NCBI GenBank assembly: GCA_025361425.1
Contig: JANYAH010000135.1
Span: 1 to 49,804 of the forward strand
DNA from: Candidatus Solibacter sp.
GTDB lineage: Bacteria > Acidobacteriota > Terriglobia > Bryobacterales > Bryobacteraceae
Direction of reading: 5' to 3'
Length of the DNA: 49,804 nt
The notes below the pieces were generated by a model that saw only the letters and a program-made list of their open reading frames with translations, ran no database searches and was not told where the DNA came from. Below are positions 8,270-14,891 of the stretch, in pieces (positions within the stretch are counted from its first letter, which is position 1; each line of letters begins with the position of its first letter). The position numbers and the translations under genes were made by a program.

Positions 8270-8770
8270 CTAGTTTCTATTCACTCCGATTTCAAAACTC
8301 ACTTTCGCCATCTGCATGAAATTCTTCCCGCCCTGCTTCACCGGACCGAATGCCACCTCATACCCGCCGCCGAAGAACATCCCGTCGCCCCAATCGCCCC
8401 GGCTCTCATTCAGCATCTGCATCGTCGCGTCCACGTATAGTTCCAGTCGGTCCTGAATTCCCTCCAACCGGTCCTGCGATTGCCGCAACTCGATCGCCAT
8501 CTGCACCCGCCCCGAGAACGCTCGGAATTTCTCCCGCAGTTCGTTCACGATCTTTTCGCAGTACACGTTCACCGCCGGGTACTTCATGCCGAGCGCGCGC
8601 TCCGCCATCTCGGCCGCCACGTTTTGCGCGCGCACCTGTGAAGCTTCCACCAGACCCGCAAATTCCCGTTCCGCCAGTGTCAGCGCCCCTAGGCCCGCAT
8701 TCACTCCGCTCGGCCCCGTCATCCGGTGCAATACCTTGGACGTCACCGCGCTTCCAATTTTGCTTATCAT
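8270..8770 (-). CDS. Head-tail connector / tail terminator-like protein
   Basis: 166 residues from ATG 8770 (MISKIGSAVTSKVLHRMTG), chosen because it overlaps the upstream stop as ATGA. A longer in-frame reading exists but lies inside the upstream gene. The centre is helical (AEREFAGLVEASQVRAQNVA ...) and the C-terminus ends in KVSFEIGV. The slot directly before the tail tube usually encodes the tail terminator or completion protein. The family is not recognised, so the role is positional inference. Confidence 0.55.
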   Translation of the reverse strand: MISKIGSAVTSKVLHRMTGPSGVNAGLGALTLAEREFAGLVEASQVRAQNVAAEMAERALGMKYPAVNVYCEKIVNELREKFRAFSGRVQMAIELRQSQDRLEGIQDRLELYVDATMQMLNESRGDWGDGMFFGGGYEVAFGPVKQGGKNFMQMAKVSFEIGVNRN

Positions 8771-9504
8771 CAGCCCCTCTGTATCGTCCGTGGCACCGCT
8801 AGTCGGTACGTCGGCGCTTGCCCGCTGCCTGCCGGCCGTCCCGTTGTCGTCAACGTGTCCGGCTGCACCCAAGTCTGCCCCGGCCCCAACGTCAACTCAT
8901 TTTGCATCGTCATCGCCGCCGGGCTCGTCCCGCTATAGACGTTCCATCCTTTGACATTCGGTGGCGCCGCCGTCTGTACCGCGAAGGAGCTGCTCGACAC
9001 CCCAATCATTGCCGGTGCCGAACTGCCCCCCTCTTCACCCGCCGCATTTGTCCACGCGATGGCCACGAAGTAGACGCCCTCCGCCAGACCGCCCGCTGAC
9101 GCCTGCGGCGCCGGTGTGGCCGCTCGCTCCACTGCGTCCGCGGCAATTCCCAACCCTCCCCGGATCACTTGGTCGTACGCCCACTTCACCATCTCGTGAT
9201 ATTCGTCCCGCTTCCCCGCATACCGGTCGTTCAGTTGACTGTTGTATGCGTCCCGATACACCATTTCCAGCGTCCGGAAAATATGCCACAGCTTCAACGG
9301 TGGCGTCACCACTACCTGATGGATTGCCGGCGGTGCATTCAGCCGGCCCAGCAGTCCCGCCACCTCTACGCAGAGCTCCTCCTGGGCCAACGCCAGCTTC
9401 CGTGTCACGTCGATGCCCTCGACCGTGGCCACATTCAGTAGCTGCGTGTCATGCCCGCTCAGTTCTTCGATGCTCGCAATCGCGCCGTCCGTCAACAATG
9501 CCAT
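8770..9504 (-). CDS. Connector-like protein with C-terminal beta-sandwich (VYSGTSP) module
   Basis: 244 residues from ATG 9504 (MALLTDGAI), preceded by a GGCGG-type ribosome-binding site. An upstream in-frame ATG at 9555 would run into the preceding gene. The N-terminal ~130 residues are helical (SIEELSGHDTQLLNVATVEG, RKLALAQEELCVEV). Residues ~140-230 form a likely beta sandwich with GWNVYSGTSPAAM, echoing GFHVYRGSTPAQL in the tail hub. Its place downstream of the capsid suggests a head-completion or neck component with a surface-exposed decoration. Function is inferred. Confidence 0.6.
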   Translation of the reverse strand: MALLTDGAIASIEELSGHDTQLLNVATVEGIDVTRKLALAQEELCVEVAGLLGRLNAPPAIHQVVVTPPLKLWHIFRTLEMVYRDAYNSQLNDRYAGKRDEYHEMVKWAYDQVIRGGLGIAADAVERAATPAPQASAGGLAEGVYFVAIAWTNAAGEEGGSSAPAMIGVSSSSFAVQTAAPPNVKGWNVYSGTSPAAMTMQNELTLGPGQTWVQPDTLTTTGRPAGSGQAPTYRLAVPRTIQRG

Positions 9505-9514
9505 CGTCTGCCGC

Positions 9515-9841
9515 CTATTCTTTGGAACTCCGCACATCGCTTCGCAGCCGGTCAAGCTCCATCGTGGATAACACCGTCAACTGGAGCCTCGCTGCCGCCA
9601 CCGCCCGCTCCGCCATTCGGTTGGCCTCCGCCAGCGCGTCGCGATGTGCTTTCGCCTCGTCCTTCGACGCCAGCCGTGCCTGTCCCTCCACCAGCAGCTT
9701 GGCAGCTAGCCGGCGCGGCACCTCCGTCTTTGTCCCGCTCTTGCCTCCGTCCGCCATATCCAGGCTGACCAGCAGCGGAAACTCCTCCGTGATCTTCGTT
9801 TCCATCTCGCGAATCTTTTGGTAATACACCTGTAAATCCAT
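9515..9841 (-). CDS. Small coiled-coil-like protein of the head region
   Basis: 108 residues from ATG 9841 (MDLQVYYQKIREMETKI), preceded by a good AAGGAAGG site; this start is preferred over an upstream in-frame ATG at 9889. It is charged and helical (LLVEGQARLASKDEAKAHRD ... NRMAERAVAAARLQ). It lies between the capsid-side repeat gap and the connector-like gene, 10 bp upstream of the latter. No family recognised. A head decoration or connector accessory role is possible. Confidence 0.55.
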   Translation of the reverse strand: MDLQVYYQKIREMETKITEEFPLLVSLDMADGGKSGTKTEVPRRLAAKLLVEGQARLASKDEAKAHRDALAEANRMAERAVAAARLQLTVLSTMELDRLRSDVRSSKE

Positions 9842-9889
9842 TTGCCTTCCTTTTCTCTCTAGCTCTCGTGTTCCAGCCTTGTCTGCCAT

Positions 9890-10186
9890 TAGCTGACAAT
9901 AGTTGGACCGCTACTTTGTGGGGCAGCCAATCCTGGCTGCACCCGGCTTTCTAGCCGGCGCACCCGAGCGCCGCTCGCAGCACTCAGCAGTGGGGCGGAC
10001 GCCCCCGTCCGCGCGCGACCCCCTGGTCGCGCTCTTCTCCTTCATGTCTCCTTGCCCTCAGGCCCCATTGACTCTCTTGCTCTTCCTCCGCGTCGAGTGC
10101 ACGGTTTCCTGTCCCGGCCTCCCTCGAATTCGGGAGCCACCCAGTCCGGCATCCCGCTCCGTGAGGGGCGGGATGCCGTCATGCTC
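9890..10186. repeat. Non-coding gap inside the cassette filled with GGGGC-type hairpin repeats
   Basis: TGTGGGGC at 9919 leads into the hairpin GCAGCCA/TGGCTGC (9925-9942). A second GTGGGGC leads into GCGGACG/CGTCCGC (9997-10014, CCCC loop) and GCGCGACC/GGTCGCGC (10015-10034, CCCT loop). A further 11-bp stem, CGGCATCCCGC/GCGGGATGCCG, lies at 10147-10178 just after the capsid stop. The same repeat style occurs in host intergenic regions of this window at 24681, 40564 and 43276. No gene is seen here. Confidence 0.75.
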
Positions 10187-11098
10187 CTACGTATTCACCT
10201 GCACGCCCGCCGAGTTCCGCAGCACTCCGCAGCCGTACAGCACGTCCACCGTGAACTGCTGCGCCAGTGTGTTCGGCTGGTAGCTCATCACCACCCGCAT
10301 ACCGAAATTGCCCAGCTCCGCGTACTCCGCGATGGCGCCAGTCCCCGGCAGCGGCTGCGGCAGTCGCCGCACCACCAGACCCAAAGCGCTCTTCGTGAAC
10401 GCAATATTGTGCGTCGTCACCGGACCGCTGCCCGTCTTCTGCACGAACTGCGACCGGAACACGAAAAAGTCCTTGATCTTTCCCACCGTCCCGTCGATCA
10501 GCGACCGCAGTCCCGCGTCGCCCGCCGTCTGGAATTCGCTGAATCGCGGAATCTGCCGCCACGCCGAGTACGTAGCCGCGTCCACCACCATGTACTTCTG
10601 CTCGCTCGGCGGTACCTTTGCCAAAAATAGCGCCGTCTCCGCCGCGTCGATGATGGCTTCCGTGATCGCCGTCCCCGGCGTCCCCACCGGAGTGTTCGCC
10701 GTGAACCCCGCGTACAGCGCCAGTAGATCGCTTTCGATCTTCTGCGCGATCGCCGCTACCGCCGGCTCCATGTAGATCCTCAGCAGATCCGGCACCGCCA
10801 GTACCTTCGTTACATCCGGTATCTGGAAGGTCGCTTCCGCGTGCGTGTTCAGCACAATCTGCGCGTTCCCCACGTTCGGATTCTGCGTCTGTACCGTCCC
10901 GCCCTCGGCGATGTTGTTCGCCACCATGGTCGGCGGAATCGGCACGTTCACCGTGTCGCCGGCTTGTGCCAGCACCGGCTCGTAATCGCGGTTCACCAGG
11001 TTCCCCATCACCAGGTTCCCCACCAGCACTGGCAATGCGTCCACCGCCACCAGTTTCACAATCGCGTTCGCGATGTTACTCGACGTAATAGCTGCCAT
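10187..11098 (-). CDS. Major capsid protein, P22-coat-like (HK97 fold)
   Basis: 303 residues with a GGGAGAG ribosome-binding site. Features typical of the P22 coat-type family are an N-terminal helix (IANAIVKLVAVDALPVLVGN), DTVNVPIPPTMVANNIAEGG, an E-loop-like IVLNTHAEATFQIPDVTKV, and EPAVAAIAQKIESDLLALYAG, ending in a beta-rich C-terminus. There is no N-terminal delta/protease region, in keeping with the separate scaffold-like gene upstream. It would form the icosahedral head. Confidence 0.8.
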   Translation of the reverse strand: MAAITSSNIANAIVKLVAVDALPVLVGNLVMGNLVNRDYEPVLAQAGDTVNVPIPPTMVANNIAEGGTVQTQNPNVGNAQIVLNTHAEATFQIPDVTKVLAVPDLLRIYMEPAVAAIAQKIESDLLALYAGFTANTPVGTPGTAITEAIIDAAETALFLAKVPPSEQKYMVVDAATYSAWRQIPRFSEFQTAGDAGLRSLIDGTVGKIKDFFVFRSQFVQKTGSGPVTTHNIAFTKSALGLVVRRLPQPLPGTGAIAEYAELGNFGMRVVMSYQPNTLAQQFTVDVLYGCGVLRNSAGVQVNT

Positions 11099-11173
11099 TC
11101 GTTCTCTCCCTTAAATAGTTGGTTTCTTCACTACACCCACGCCGCGGGCATTCCCGCCCTGCATTGGGCCTCT

Positions 11174-11725
11174 TCACAGCCCCTTCATGGTCTGCGACGC
11201 CACGCGCACGATTTCCTCTCGTACCCGCTGCATTTCCTCGGCGCTCATTCCCGGCCGTATCCGCTCCAGCTCCACCGTCTCCCGGCCTACCACCGGAGCT
11301 TTCAGGCTCGCCGTCCTCCCCGTGCCCCCGGCAATCCGCGCCGGCAGAAACTCCGGATTTTCGTTCACGAAAGCGCTCAGGTACTCCTTCAACGGCGTTT
11401 CGCCGGCCTCGTTGCGGGCTACTAGCCGCCCGTCCTCGGTCCGCACGATCCCGTCCTGCACCGCTCTGAACGCAAGATCGATCTTGCCTACTCCCAAACG
11501 CTGCAGTTCCGCCCGTACCGTCGAGCTCCGCTCTGCTTCCACCGCCATCTTGCGGCTGCGCTTGTTCTCTTCCACCAGTTCGTTTAACCGGCGCTCCAGT
11601 TGCTCCCGGCGCTTCCGCTCCTCTTGCAACTCCGCCTTGTGCGCCGGCTCCGTCTTCGCCTGTTCGTTGTTCACGAACTCCTGTACCGCCTGCCGCACAA
11701 TTGCCTGTATGTCGATGCCTTCCAT
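11174..11725 (-). CDS. Scaffold-like head assembly protein
   Basis: 183 residues from ATG 11725 (MEGIDIQAIVRQAV), chosen for its strong GGGAGGT site five bases upstream. A long charged coiled coil (~20-75, KAELQEERKRREQLERRLNE) is followed by a basic region and a helical C-terminus (MSAEEMQRVREEIVRVA). Position between portal and capsid, plus the coiled-coil character, fits a scaffolding protein. No prohead protease gene accompanies it, which is usual for P22-type coats. Confidence 0.65.
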   Translation of the reverse strand: MEGIDIQAIVRQAVQEFVNNEQAKTEPAHKAELQEERKRREQLERRLNELVEENKRSRKMAVEAERSSTVRAELQRLGVGKIDLAFRAVQDGIVRTEDGRLVARNEAGETPLKEYLSAFVNENPEFLPARIAGGTGRTASLKAPVVGRETVELERIRPGMSAEEMQRVREEIVRVASQTMKGL

Positions 11726-11788
11726 ATACCTCCCATTCTGTTGCTTCCCGTGCGCCGAGCCGGCGCTCTTCACTTCGATCTAACTGTC

Positions 11789-11830
11789 TTCTCTGCGCTT
11801 ATCTCAGCGTCTCTGCGTCTCTGCGGTGAA
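11789..11830. repeat. Interspersed CGCAGAGA-type repeat
   Basis: On the minus strand this reads as ACCGCAGAGACGCAGAGA followed by CGCTGAGATAAGCGCAGAGA, the tandem 'CGCAGAGA' motif that I recall as a common intergenic repeat of many environmental bacteria. A degenerate second copy lies at 33993-34027. It fills the gap between portal and scaffold genes. Confidence 0.7.
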
Positions 11831-11838
11831 TAGCCTCC

Positions 11839-13212
11839 CTATCCCGCGTCGATTTCGTCCGCTACCCGGTTCTTGATCTCCTGCCGCGCGTCGCACAAGT
11901 ACTTGAATGCCAGCTTCTTGAATACCTGCTTCTTCAACGTCTCCGATGCGATCCCTAAATCCAGCAGCTTCTTGGCGTCGTCCAGTTCGTTGCTGAAATC
12001 GCCAATGTCGAATTCGTCCATCCCCGATACATCGATCGATACCTCGTCCCGTCGCGCCTCCGCGATCGCCCGCAGCACCTGCTTCATCGAGTCCTTCAGC
12101 ATGTCTCCGTACCCGCGCAATACCTCTTGCGTCACGCCGAAGTCTCTCTGCTTGCTGAGCCCGCTCATCCGCACGTCGCTCGACGTTCCCGCTTGGTTCA
12201 TCAGATAGCAAACACGGTAGATTTCGTCCTTTAACCGGACCAGGTTGTCCGCTGCTATCTGATAAACCTTGCCCTCCGGCTCCGTCCACCCGAATCGGTC
12301 TTCTTTGCCGAGTTGGATGAAGTAGCTCTCTCCCATCACTTGGTTCCATTCCTTATCCGAAAAAATTACCGGACTCGCGAACAGCCCCATCGTCAACGCC
12401 CAGGAAAGCGCGTTGGACTTGTTGAAGTGTTCTAATTGCAGAAGCGCGGCCTTATTCATCAGCCACAGCCCCTCCGACACTTTCATCTCGAATACCGGCA
12501 CCCGGCGCTGCGCGGCTAACCCGTGCCGCCCTTCATCCACCAGCTCTGTCGCCTGTGCCTCGCCCGCTTTACGGAAAACTTGATAGTTCTCGCGGTCGTA
12601 GTATATCCACCGCGTCTCTTTCTCCCACTTCGCATCCGTTACTTTCGATTGCTGCAGGCACGACGTCCGGATTACTACCCACTCCAGCCCACCCGTCTCG
12701 TCGTAGTTCCAATTGATTAGTTCGTCCGCCGAGTATTCACTCAGGTACGCCCGCGATCTCCCGCTCGCGTCCTCTTCCGCCCGCGTTTGCGCCACTCCAC
12801 CCGCCTTCGGGAAATCCACCACCACGAAACTGCTCCCGCACACCATCACTTCCACAAAACGCTGCCGGAAAAATTCGTGCAGGTTCGTCCCCTTCAAATC
12901 GCAGTTGTCCGAAAGCAGGTTATAGAAGCTCTTCGCTCCCGTATCGCTTCCCTCGAACAGTAGCATCGGTTCCCGTCGCATCAGCGTCGCGGCGTACCAG
13001 TCCACAATCGACCCCACGTAGTTCTCGTAGAACACTCGCCGCAGCCGTTCCTCGTATACCTGTCCCGGCTCCTTTTGACGCCGCACCAGGTACTCGCACG
13101 CGTTCAGCCGCAAGTGCTCTCCGCCCGCGTACAGATCCTTGTATTGCTTCCACATCGCCTTCCGCGCGACGTAATCCGGATGCTCCCGGTTGATGTTTTG
13201 CATGTTCTCCAC
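11839..13212 (-). CDS. Phage portal protein (DUF4055-like)
   Basis: 457 residues. Motifs include YLVRRQKEPGQVYEERLRR, VFYENYVGSIVDWYAATLMR and VMVCGSSFVVVDFP in the N-terminal half. A later segment (MNQAGTSSDVRMSGLSKQRD) has the portal-typical serine/glycine-rich turn followed by a helical C-terminus. It starts 3 bp after the large terminase stop, the canonical terminase-portal order. It would form the dodecameric DNA entry ring of the head. The family is recognised from pattern, and the position makes the call strong. Confidence 0.78.
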   Translation of the reverse strand: MENMQNINREHPDYVARKAMWKQYKDLYAGGEHLRLNACEYLVRRQKEPGQVYEERLRRVFYENYVGSIVDWYAATLMRREPMLLFEGSDTGAKSFYNLLSDNCDLKGTNLHEFFRQRFVEVMVCGSSFVVVDFPKAGGVAQTRAEEDASGRSRAYLSEYSADELINWNYDETGGLEWVVIRTSCLQQSKVTDAKWEKETRWIYYDRENYQVFRKAGEAQATELVDEGRHGLAAQRRVPVFEMKVSEGLWLMNKAALLQLEHFNKSNALSWALTMGLFASPVIFSDKEWNQVMGESYFIQLGKEDRFGWTEPEGKVYQIAADNLVRLKDEIYRVCYLMNQAGTSSDVRMSGLSKQRDFGVTQEVLRGYGDMLKDSMKQVLRAIAEARRDEVSIDVSGMDEFDIGDFSNELDDAKKLLDLGIASETLKKQVFKKLAFKYLCDARQEIKNRVADEIDAG

Positions 13213-13215
13213 TCG

Positions 13216-14520
13216 TTAAATACTGAGAAGCGGAAAACACCGCTCCCCGATCTTTCCCCCCGCTCGGCATTCTTGCCACAGCAGGTATCCCAGTGCGTCC
13301 GATAGGTGCGTCCGCAATCGGTCGCGGTCTTTATCGATCTGATTCGTGTCCGCCTTGAAACACACCTGCTCCAGGTCCTTCACCAGCTCCTTGCACCTCG
13401 GATCCACCAGCAGTCCGATCTTCCCCGACGCCGATCTCAGTTGCCGGTTCGTCAGGTTGATTCGCTCCCGCACGCTCGGGTTGGCCCTCGGCGCCCGGTA
13501 CTCCACCGTCATGTTCGCGTGTGCCGCAAAATGTTCGCGCACCATGTCGTAATCCGTTGCCCCCGTTGTCTGCTGCTGGTGCCCCGATGCGTCACCGAAT
13601 ACCAACACCCCGGCATCGTGTCTCGGAAACCGCCGCAGGAACTCCTCGCACGCCTGCGTCGTCGTCCCGTGCCGGATCACGATTTCTCCCAACACCTGCA
13701 CCGTCTCGCCCGCCCGCTGTACAATCAGCGAACTCATCGGATCCACGTTGAAATCCAGCGTCCACAACAATGGCTGGTAGGCGTTCACTCTCACTTCCCG
13801 TATGTGCGCGTTGCGGTCGAATGCCGAGTACACCCGGCCTCCGTCCATGCTCAGGTACGACCCCATTACTTCCTGCTGGTAGAACTTCTCGTCGTAGCTA
13901 TCCTTCAGCCGCTCGTAGAAATCCGCGATCTTTCCCAGCAGGTGCCGGTTTTCAAATGGCTCCGCCAGCACCGTCCCATACCCGGCAACCGGATCTGAAA
14001 TGAACTTCCGGTATACCCAGTCGTATCCCTTCGGCGTCCACACCCCGAATCCGCACAGCCGCGCCGCCTTCGGATCCCGCAGCCGGCCTTCCAGCCGCAG
14101 CCAGGATTCTTCCTGCGTGTACGTCAGCTCGTCCAGCCCGAACCATGCCAGGTTCGTACCCCGCAACCGTTCGAATTCTTCCACCGGCCGGAACAGGATA
14201 CGCGACCGCGTATCCAGCATTACGAACGTGTTCTCGGCCTTGTTATGCTCGTACGGGATGTCATTGCTCGCCAGAATCTCGATGAACGCCGCCTGCGTCG
14301 CATCCCGTAGCATCGGATAAGTCGGCGCTCCCAGAAGCCCCAGCCGCCCTGGATTCATGTAGCTTAGCTTGATTGCCTCGTGACACAGCGCCTGGCTCTT
14401 CCCGCTGCCGATCGGACCGGAAAAGCCCTTGAACCTGTTCTCTAACGCGTGAAACTTCTTCTGGGAAGGTAACGGGTCGTAACTTATGTCTAGGTGCTTG
14501 ATTTGACCGGTTCGACCCAT
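13216..14520 (-). CDS. terL: Phage terminase large subunit (ATPase and nuclease)
   Basis: 434 residues. Walker A SGPIGSGKS at 34-42 and Walker B-like LAWFGLDE at 124-131 (D130/E131) mark the packaging ATPase. The C-terminal RNase H-like nuclease has acidic residues at D256 (LDFNVD), D310 (FGDASG) and D408 (THLSDALGY). All key residues are present, so the enzyme looks functional. It overlaps the small upstream gene by 31 bp and is followed by the portal gene. It would drive DNA packaging into preformed heads. Confidence 0.9.
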   Translation of the reverse strand: MGRTGQIKHLDISYDPLPSQKKFHALENRFKGFSGPIGSGKSQALCHEAIKLSYMNPGRLGLLGAPTYPMLRDATQAAFIEILASNDIPYEHNKAENTFVMLDTRSRILFRPVEEFERLRGTNLAWFGLDELTYTQEESWLRLEGRLRDPKAARLCGFGVWTPKGYDWVYRKFISDPVAGYGTVLAEPFENRHLLGKIADFYERLKDSYDEKFYQQEVMGSYLSMDGGRVYSAFDRNAHIREVRVNAYQPLLWTLDFNVDPMSSLIVQRAGETVQVLGEIVIRHGTTTQACEEFLRRFPRHDAGVLVFGDASGHQQQTTGATDYDMVREHFAAHANMTVEYRAPRANPSVRERINLTNRQLRSASGKIGLLVDPRCKELVKDLEQVCFKADTNQIDKDRDRLRTHLSDALGYLLWQECRAGGKIGERCFPLLSI

Positions 14521-14750
14521 GTAACCTTGATCTCCTTTGTCTCCTCACCGCCGATATCCTTTTCCATCTGCACTAACTTCAGATAGTCCGCCACCGAGGC
14601 TTTGAATTCCTCCGTCTTTAACTTTTCCTCCATCTTCTTGATTACATCGGTGAGTACACCGCTCACCCTTAACTTGTTCCTTACTTCCTCCCAGCGCTCG
14701 CATTCCTGACAGGATTTGGGAGCCTTCTCTTGTTTTTTACCTTTGTTCAC
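14490..14750 (-). CDS. First gene of the cassette; candidate small terminase subunit
   Basis: 86 residues from GTG 14750 (VNKGKKQEKAPKSCQECERW). The start is set by a strong GAGGAG site seven bases upstream, and all longer in-frame starts fall inside an intrinsic terminator. It is very lysine/glutamate-rich, with one CxxC (SCQECERW), a helical middle (ASVADYLKLVQMEKDIGG) and a beta-like tail (EIKVTWVEP). The 31-bp overlap with terL puts it in the small-terminase slot. No helix-turn-helix is obvious, so this role is positional inference. Confidence 0.6.
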   Translation of the reverse strand: MNKGKKQEKAPKSCQECERWEEVRNKLRVSGVLTDVIKKMEEKLKTEEFKASVADYLKLVQMEKDIGGEETKEIKVTWVEPVKSST

Positions 14751-14763
14751 CTTCGTGCTCCTC

Positions 14764-14796
14764 AAAAAAAAAGGCCTCGCGAAAACTCGCGAAGCC
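14764..14796 (-). terminator. Intrinsic terminator abutting the first cassette gene
   Basis: The minus strand reads GGCTTCGCGA, loop GTTT, TCGCGAGGCC, then nine T. This is a 10-bp stem (one G-U) with a perfect T tract. It lies 96 bp after the glycosyltransferase gene and is followed at once by the GAGGAG site of the first phage-like gene, leaving no room for a promoter in between. Confidence 0.88.
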
Positions 14797-14821
14797 AAAC
14801 AACCTTTCCCTGACTCGACAA

Positions 14822-14838
14822 TAACACCCGAGGTGTTA
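14822..14838. promoter_or_regulatory. Perfect inverted repeat TAACACC-CGA-GGTGTTA
   Basis: Seven-base arms with a 3-bp spacer lie between the glycosyltransferase stop and the terminator, upstream of the phage-like cassette. It could be a regulator binding site for the cassette or a small transcript hairpin. The sequence cannot decide between these. Confidence 0.45.
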
Positions 14839-14891
14839 CCACTAGTCCAAAGAAGTTTTTTAACTAATTGAAAACAGAGGAAATATAAATT

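Noticed and set aside
10147-10178. 11-bp hairpin after the capsid gene as an intrinsic terminator
   Set aside because: No T tract follows on the minus strand, and downstream head and tail genes need to be transcribed. It is listed with the repeats instead.
14751-14798. N-terminal 16-codon extension of the first cassette gene from ATG 14798
   Set aside because: It would be translated from inside the terminator hairpin; the GTG at 14750 has a strong ribosome-binding site.
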